NCBI GenBank assembly: GCA_947247005.1 | Contig: OX365948.1 | Coordinates: 36,832,601 to 36,896,600 of the forward strand | DNA length: 64,000 bases | From: Spisula solida | Lineage: Eukaryota > Mollusca > Bivalvia > Venerida > Mactridae | Direction: 5' to 3' | In this document: positions 48,101-57,100 of the stretch, piece after piece | Layout: each line of letters starts with the position of its first letter | Numbering within the stretch: the stretch's first letter is position 1 | The notes under the pieces: generated by a model | Told to the model about the DNA's origin: nothing | The model's input: only the letters and a program-made list of their open reading frames with translations | The model's database searches: none | Position numbers and translations under genes: made by a program

Positions 48101-51100
48101 CTTTGTCTCTATATATAACATAGGTCAAGTTTGAAATTGGGTCAACCGGGGTAAAAAAATAGGCCACTAGGTCAAATCAAAGAAAAAATTTTGTGTGACA
48201 CTAAAGGTCACAGTTTTGGTTTATTCTGTCAATATGGCTTATTTGATCTAAGTAACAAGGTTGCTGGTTAGGGCTATATTGTAACCTTGTACATGCAACT
48301 GAGGCTGCTTTTACTTGGTTCTTTGAAGTTGTAAATGATTTCTTATGTCATCATGTGGGCCTTCATGAACTACTACGACAGATGAGTTACCTAGGACCTT
48401 TTAGGCCCTCTTGTTATTTCTTTTGACCAGCTGACTGGCTGGTTAAGTTAAGAAACACTACTCTGTAATAGCTGACTGATATTATGACATTGTGTTCAAA
48501 GTCAGTTGGCTGCCACATCTTAACAAATATGAGGGAGGAAGTTGTCAATTGGTTTAACCGTTATAGTGCTAACAGATCAGTGCTGGTTGGTAACCCAGGA
48601 GTTTTATATGTAGTAACTGATTAGGACAAATGATCTCTGTATATGACTCAAATATTGCCAAAACCTGGTGAAAACTACGAAACAAATATACATACAGTCA
48701 ACTCTCGTTATCTTGAACTCGCTTATATCGAATTTTCCGTTATGTCGAAGTTTTTTTCAAGTCCTGATTTTTCTCCTTCTTTGTCTATATGAATTCTCGA
48801 GACCGATCTCGAAGTTTCGGCTCGAATTCGGCTCGAATTTTTCGTTATGTCGAATTATTTTTTGGTCCCGATTAACCAATTTGCACTTTAAATCTATTGT
48901 TCATCTCGAAGTTGGGTCGAAGTCTGATCGTATTCGACTAGCGTCGAATGTTTTTCACACTTGCCAGTATAAAATCTTCGATTTACCTGTAATTTTCGCG
49001 CCTTCCATTGTTGAACAAATATTTGTTTGCAACAATTTGCGCAAACATGTCATAAAGCTTCGGGTTACGTACTAACATCAATAAACATGTCATCTCGAAC
49101 AATTGTTTGTAAAAATAATAATTAAAATAAAATGCATTTTCTCGAGGAGGAATACAAGTACATAAATATCACAACAAGCAATTCTCACGAATATGTCGTT
49201 CTTACGACCGTAACAATATGGCGGCGTAAAATGACAGAAACTAGAAAACTTGCAACTTCGATGCCGAAAATTCTATCTCGAATTTTCGTTATGTCGAAGT
49301 AATTTCCACGGTCCCGTGCAATTCGAGATAACGAGATTTGACTGTAATTATATACTATATGAAAATTGAAGGTGATCATCCAGGCTGGATTTACAGTAAC
49401 ATATATATAAACTGCTCTTGACAAATGATGGAAACCAGTCTGGTTCAGAGTTTGACTCATTTAAATGCAATCTAGAGCAAGATATGATCTATTCCTTGAT
49501 ACATATTTCAGAAACTCTTAAAACCAATGCAGGAAGTGTTGCTTATGAGGTGATTTTGAAACCTGCTTCTGGCGACGTTCCACGACCTGCATCACCTCCA
49601 AAGCCCAAGGATAAGGGCATCACACACGATGATATTGTACGAAAACTCCAAGAGGCAGAGGAAAGAAGATTGGTATGTATTTAGGTTTTAAGTTTGGTCA
49701 AATTTCATCAAAACTACATGAGCCATGACTGATACTAAGTCACTGTGTTAAGCAGTATCTGGGGGTATTCATCACATTCAGTGATATTACTTGTTTTTAT
49801 GCCCCCGTATCGATAGATCGGGAGGCATATAGTGATTCACCTGTCCGTCCGTCCGTTCGTCCGTCCGTTCGTCCGTCCTGGTTAACCCAAATTGACCGTT
49901 TCTTCTAGCATCTTTATGGCTTGCTACAAAGCTTCCAAACTTGCATGGATGTTGTATATGAACACTCCCCACACACCTGTATCACCTGACCCCATTTTGA
50001 TTTTCACCTTGACCTAATTTTGGACTTAGACTGATTTATGGACAAGGCTTCCACAGGGGGCATAAGCGTTTATTGAACGCAGTCTTGTTGGTGAAATCAT
50101 CAAGTTTATTTCACTCATGATCACAGAAAATCCAATTTTCACTCATCTTGAAAATGTTGATTTTCTATGATCACTTGGTGAAATAAACCAAAATCAACAA
50201 ATAATTATCCTCTCAGTATGTCTTGACGAATATCAATCATTCTGAAACAAGTAAAACAAGCAAGGAGCGGGATTAATATAAGTTTAAAAAACTTGTTTCC
50301 CAATCCTTTAGCAATTGTAACTTATTATACACATGTTGTAAAATATTTTCTGAATAAATACTGTTGAAACTAAGTAAAACAAAATTTTAACCTACCTACC
50401 ATTCTAAATCTGCTTGGGTCGGGATGGGGAAACAAAGAACATTTTAAGTTCGGCCTTAGATTTGCACTTCCTCAGCTTTTGAAATACCAATTGTTAGAAA
50501 CAATGTGAACATATTCAATCTGAACTGCTCAAAATGTGATTGGGTACCATCATGGTTGATACTGTACACTCAACTTTCCTGAAATAACTTCCAAACTATG
50601 GATTCCTGCAATATCAAAAGTATAGAAACATTGCTAACATTTTGTATCATTGTTATTACAGTCGATGGAGGCAGAAAAGCTAGCTCCTCTTCAGAAACAG
50701 AAAGAGCGAGCACAAGAAGCTCTCGAAAAAGCCAAACAGGAGGAAGAAACGTTTGCTCGTGCTACCCAGGAGAAGTTACGTCGATCTATGGAGGTAAACA
50801 AAGAGAATAGGGATGCACAGATACAGGCTCTACAAACACGCCTCCGTGACCATGTAAGTTTACCATTCTGCTGTGCCAGTATTATTAGTAAGACTTAGTG
50901 CTGTATTTATAAACATTTTAGGACTGAATCTCAGACTAGACTTTGTCAATAAATATTTACAACTTTTTAGCTATTTCATTCATTATTGACATAAAAGAGA
51001 GGTTTTACTATCTCCTACTATCAATTGAAAAAGTGTATATAATTATTCACATAGATTTGATAAACAGAAGCAGGCCTCAACAAATATTTTTAAAAGCACT

Positions 51101-54100
51101 CGTCCTGCAATATAGACAAAGAAGAAAACCCCAAAACCTTACTTGTCCTGCTATGTAAATAAACAAGGAAAAATGTGCAAGACGAGCGGACGAGTGGATT
51201 TATTAAGGCCTGAGATGGCTGATAAACGTAGGTACTGTACATTCAGCAAGTTTAACTTGTAAGTCGTGAGTTTCAGTCTTAAAGCGTTTGTAAATAATGC
51301 CCAGGTCTTATGAACACCATATCTAGTTGTTTGTCATCATATTTTGTAGTTCATTATCATAGTGATCATTTTTGTGATGATTTTGTTATATTTTTCTTGT
51401 GCCCCCACTGTGTTCTAGGTATGTCAGATTGTTGACATACTATAAAGATGGATGTATTTCTATTGCTGACCTTTATTTCTGCATGGTTTAGTTTTGTGTT
51501 GTATATAAACATCTGCATGGCTACTTCATGTCAGAACTATCTCGTTGCAGAACCCATAAGCATTTTGATAGATTGATTTATTAGAAACACTTATCAGTTG
51601 TGATATTTTTTGGTTGCTTGGCAAATAAGAGTTAGGAATAATGCTTAGAGACATGACTATGGTATTGCATAGTGTACAAAATTTATCCTGGACTCAAGAT
51701 GTAGGTATGTCAGTTCACAACCTGATTGCATTGTTCATCGTCCATTTATATGCTCCATTTTAAAGATCAATTCAGAATCCACAAGATTAAATCCACGAGT
51801 TTTAGGCCCCCCCCCATGTAGTGTTAAGTGTCAAACCCTTAAAAAGTGGTAAATGGATTAGGGATGTATGGAGTAAAGGATCGAAGGTAGCATATTGTGT
51901 AAAAACACAAGTTTCTTTCTCACACCATGTGACTTCATTTGGATTGGAGGAATAGCAATGGAACCGTTGATTATGAGATTTTTTTTGCGCAATCAGCAGC
52001 ACAGTGTGTCTGTTCTCTTTGAGATTGAATCTTTGTTGCATGTGCTGCAGTAAATGTGTTGGATAAATGGAATGCTTTTATGACTTCATATGAGATAAGC
52101 TTTCATCATCGTCTTTGATGTAGAATTACCTAGGATGGTTTTACCACATTTAGAAAATCAATATTAGCATTCAACCTGCACTTGAAGGTTAATCGAGTGG
52201 AAATTTCTAATGGGCATTTCTTCAGATATTGATAAGTTAATTCGAAAACATGCTAAACCTAACCGCTTTTTACCATAAAGTCAGTTGACACTAAGTATGG
52301 CACACTCAGTCATATTCCTACGCAATTCCATCAGATTTGTTAACTTAATTGAGTACATTGGATTTTGATTAACTATTATACTGATGCAACTTGTTCATTT
52401 GATATGTTAGCTTCATTTTCTGTTTATTGGCTTAGTTGTTGTGAGTCATCAGTCGTACATATTATACTAAACTCGAGCATTGCACTTGTCTCTTAAAACA
52501 ACCATTTTTTCCTCTTCAATTGTGACGTTTTAACTTGAATAGAAATGAAAAGTACTGACATTTTGTTGAAATAATTGAAGTTGTTTTAAACATTTACTTT
52601 TGAGTAGAAATATTATCTTTTACTCCTAGTAGCCATGACAGTCTTCGTCTGTAGAATCATATTTCATTTTCATTAGGCATGCTATTAGTAAAATTACCAG
52701 TACATTTATTTATGTTCAGTAAATACAATGAAATACAATGCAGTTGGTGAACGTCTAATCACTGGAGGATAATGACAAACCGTGAGTTAATATTGTTTGT
52801 TATTTGTCCAGTTGTTGAAGGTAGAAGAAACCTGCAGGAAGAGCGAAGAGATGACAAAAGAATTGGACGAAAAAATCAAAAACAAAATATCACAGAAGTC
52901 TGAGAACAGAAATGCTCAAATTGAGGCGATGGTCAAAAGACTGAAAGAGCATGTAGGTTGAAGTCGCTTGAATGATTAATTTACCATATCAACAATGTTT
53001 TCATGCTTCAGCGATATGTCAACTTAAACCTGACTTACTTTTTGCACGATGTTGCATAATTAAGCTGTCTCTTGTTACGATGCTATAGGAAATTGGTATT
53101 GAATTTACGTCAGTTACGTTGCAGAATTTGCGGCTGTGGAAAGATGATTTACTCTATACAAAAGTTCTTCAATACTGACATGTTTGCTCATTGAATCATC
53201 GACTTTTGTATCAAATTTCTTTCACCAATATTTCCTCTTTCATTACATTTCCAGGCTTTGAGTTTAACTTTTTCAGAGCACTTGCCTGATTAGGTGTGTT
53301 GCTCAAGCCGCCCATTAGCCAGAAGTTGTACTTATTTGTCTAAACACATTTAAATTAACTTGATTTGTATAACAAATTAGAAAATCACAGTTGTGTACTA
53401 GTACCGTATGTATATGGTTGATAAAATTTTGTGCATGGGTTTTATTTTTCTCCATTTAGGAAATATTGATGCACCGTCTTTAAGCACTTGCCCATTTGGG
53501 CTAGCACAATATAATTTTCCACTAGCTGGAAATTTAGGTTCCAAGTGTTTAATATGCTTAAGGCTATGTAGACTGAAAAAGAGTCAAATAAGTACACAGT
53601 ATTTTATTACAACATAATGCCTAACAATAATTTATTGTTAGTAATGTTCATTTAATATTAATATACTTTTTGAGTGTGTCTAGTAGAGCATACTGATGAT
53701 TGTGTGTGAAGTGCCATAGTTCAGTGTGCTTTATTCTGCAAACTTCAGGATAAACAAATAGAGGAGGTCATCAAAGCCAATGAGATAATGTCAAAGAGCA
53801 AATACTCTGAGGAAAAGGTCTTGGAGAAACTACAAAAAGCTATCCAGAATCGAGAGAAATACCTCAACGAGCAGAAGAACAGGCTAAAAGAGCATGTAAG
53901 AATCCCACCATGAAATCCCTTTAGCCTGTTACCTAACATCCTAAGTTGCAGTGAGACATGGGCTTGTATCAAGTTCCCCCTGTATATTTGGACATAATTT
54001 TAACATTCCCTAATACTAGTTCTGTCAAGCCACACGCATGTAATAAGATTGCGTTTTTAAACCAGAATAAGTTCAAGAAATTTAAAAACAAGATATATTT

Positions 54101-57100
54101 TACTACATGTTAACTGACAGCTTGGTTCTTTAACGTTGCTTTTAATAAAAAATGATAAAAGACTTCAATTAGAGAGACAATCCAGTCCTGCGTTCAATGA
54201 AGGATTATGTGATATGTTTCTCCACTTTTCGTATCTACGATTCATTGAACACTATGTTAAAAAAGCGACAAATATCGTGATTATTTTACGTAAAATTTTA
54301 TAGCTTTCCCTGAACGCAAGGCAGTTTATTCTTTGTCATCCTCTAAGCATTTTTTCACAGATAATTACTCTACCATCACCCTTTTAAACTTAAACCTAGA
54401 TTGAACTAGATAGAACTGAAAATAATGAGAAAGACTTGTATGTAAATTTGTTGTAAAACATTATTTCTCTAGATTGCAACCAATTATTATTTATTTGCTC
54501 TTTTGTTACTCTTAGTTTGAATGGTTTGTCCTTGTTTAACTTGTGTGGTTATAGAAATGCATATTATTTGTGTTTTGTTTGAGTGCTATCCTTTGACCAT
54601 ATTTCATTGTCACTTCATACTGTTAAATTTTGTATTTATCATTATGTGGTTGATCAAAATATTGATTTAGTTACATGTTTATTTAGGGCTATTTCTGATA
54701 ACTTTAGCTAGGGATAGGACCTGTTGTGGTTAAAAACAACATTCAGATACTGTTGGTAGTCTATATTACCCAAACTGAATATTTACCTGGAATAGTCACT
54801 ATGTTGTTCATTTTCCCCAAGTATTTATCTTACAATGTATGTGCTTTTTGTTAGCTCACCTGTCACATAGTGACAAGGTGAGCTATTGTGATCGCTCTTC
54901 GTCCGTCGTCAGTCCGTGCGTGCGTCCGTCAACAATTCATTAAAACGACTTCTCCTCCTAAACCACTTGGCCACTTTCAACCAAACTTCACAGGAATGTT
55001 CTTTGGGTGGTCCTTTCTAAAAATAGCTAAAAGAATTGTAATCTATAAATAACTCTGGTTGCCATATGGTAACCAATATAATCTTTTAAAAAATCATAAA
55101 TTATCAACCGCTGGTCAGATCTCAAAATAATTTTACAGAAATAGTTGTTGGGTGACCTTCTTACAAAATCGACATTTTTGTCTTCATTCGTCAAAAAACA
55201 TGGCCGCAAGTGGGTGGGGCGCTGTTTTTCCCTATATATCTATACAGTAAAGTTCCACCTAACGACCGGTCCGATAATGCGACCGTGCCGCTATTACGAC
55301 CGATTTTTAAAAGAACCAAATAATTTTGTTCTATATTCAATTGAATTAAGGTCCTATAATGCGACCGGTCCGCTATTCCGTATTACGCCCAATTTAACCA
55401 GTCCCATTGTGTCAGTTCCCACTGTGTTTGGTCTCGCTAATACGACCAATTATGTGTCATGTATAATTTTGTGTAAACAACTTTATTCACACCTACGCGT
55501 ATCACCGGGGCGCTTGAAAATCATCTTGTACCTTGATCAAGGTCGCGGGGCGCTTGAATTACAGTCAGAAGGGTAACATACCAGCTCAGCAAGAGATCGA
55601 AGATGCCGTATTGAAACTTGTGTGTCCATTTATGACAGCCAATTAAATGTCAATTAGATTATATAAACAATCGATAATTGCCTGGGGCAGCATGCATGAC
55701 TGGCAAACAAGCAGATTAACCAATTTAAGACACTGATTAGCATCAATTAAATGTCACTAAAGTTGTGAAAAACGTGTTGAATTTGCCGACGATAAAAATA
55801 AAAGTCTTCCATTACGGTACGGTTTAAAGTCAGGTACGATACGGCGTCACGGAATTTCGTTACCAACGTAGATCGTTCAGAAATTTGTTAATTACGAAGA
55901 GCATTAATGTGGTTTATATTAATCAATTAATCATTCCTTAAATATATTTTGGGTCAAATCATAACAAAAAAGTCACCATTTTATTCTCAAGAACGATTCA
56001 AATCACGGTCTGTTATCGTAACTTGCATAGTATTCGAACAACTTCAAAATTCGGATAAATATTATATTGTATTAATTAAATGTCTATGCTGTACCTTGTT
56101 TTTGTTTTTATTATATTTATATAAATTATGTATATTAGCTTCAAAGACAATGTACACCAGTATATAACAACCAGTACTAGCTTCTTCAAGATGCATACAC
56201 ACACAGACTCGCTATTAAGACCGACTCGCTATTAAGACCACTTTTTGTCAGAACGGTCGGTGGTCTTAATAGCGGAACTTTACTGTAGTAAAATCTTCAA
56301 AAATCTTCTTCTCTAAAAGTCCTGGTTGGATTTCACTATTAATTGGTAAAATTGTTCCTTGGGTGGTCCTATCTTAAAATAGCTAAAAGAATTATAATCT
56401 ATGCAGAACTCTGGTTGCCATGGCACCCGATAGGAAAATGTTATAAAAATCATTAAAAATCAACCGCTGGCCAGATTTCATAATAATTTTACAGAAATAG
56501 TTGTTGGGTGACCCTCTTACAAAATTTGAAATTTTTGTCATGACTCGTCAAAAACATGGACGCCAGTGGGGGCCCTGTTTTTAGCTCACCTGAGCACGAA
56601 GTGCTCAAGGTGAGCTTTTGTGATCACCCTTTTGTCCGTCGTCCACCGTCAACAATTGGACTGTTAACCCTCTACAGGTCACAGTTTTCACTTAATCTTT
56701 ATGAAACTTGGTCACAATGTTTGTCTCTATGAAATCTAGGTCAAGTTCATAACTGGGTCATCTGGGGTCAAAAAGTAGGTCACAAGGTCACATCAAAGAA
56801 AAACCTTGTTAACACTCTAGAGGTCATATTTTTGACATAATCTTAATGAAACTTGGTCACAATGTATGTCTCTATGAAATCTAGGTCAAGTTCATAATTT
56901 GGTCATCTGGGGGTAAAAAAACTAGGTCACATCAAAGAAAAACCTTGTTAACACTCTCAAGGTCATATTTTTGACATAATCTTAATGAAACTTGGTCACA
57001 ATGTATGTCTGTATTAAATCTAGGTCAAGTTCACAACTGGGTCATCTGGGGTCAAAACCTAGGTCATCAGGTCACATCAAAGAAAAACCTTGTTAACATG

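Noticed and set aside
48668..49075. 135-codon plus-strand ORF
   Set aside because: It lies almost wholly within the TA-flanked MITE, with low-complexity translation and no transposase or other family motif.
49482..49511. Alternative stathmin start MIYSLIHIS in frame with the cap exon
   Set aside because: The frame is open, but the acceptor at 49511 and the matching split codon from 39142 give a better supported N-terminus with an upstream stop. Kept only as an untested alternative.
55145..55576. 143-codon plus-strand ORF
   Set aside because: It crosses from a hairpin-type repeat into the pogo-like element, so it spans two unrelated mobile elements and cannot be one gene.
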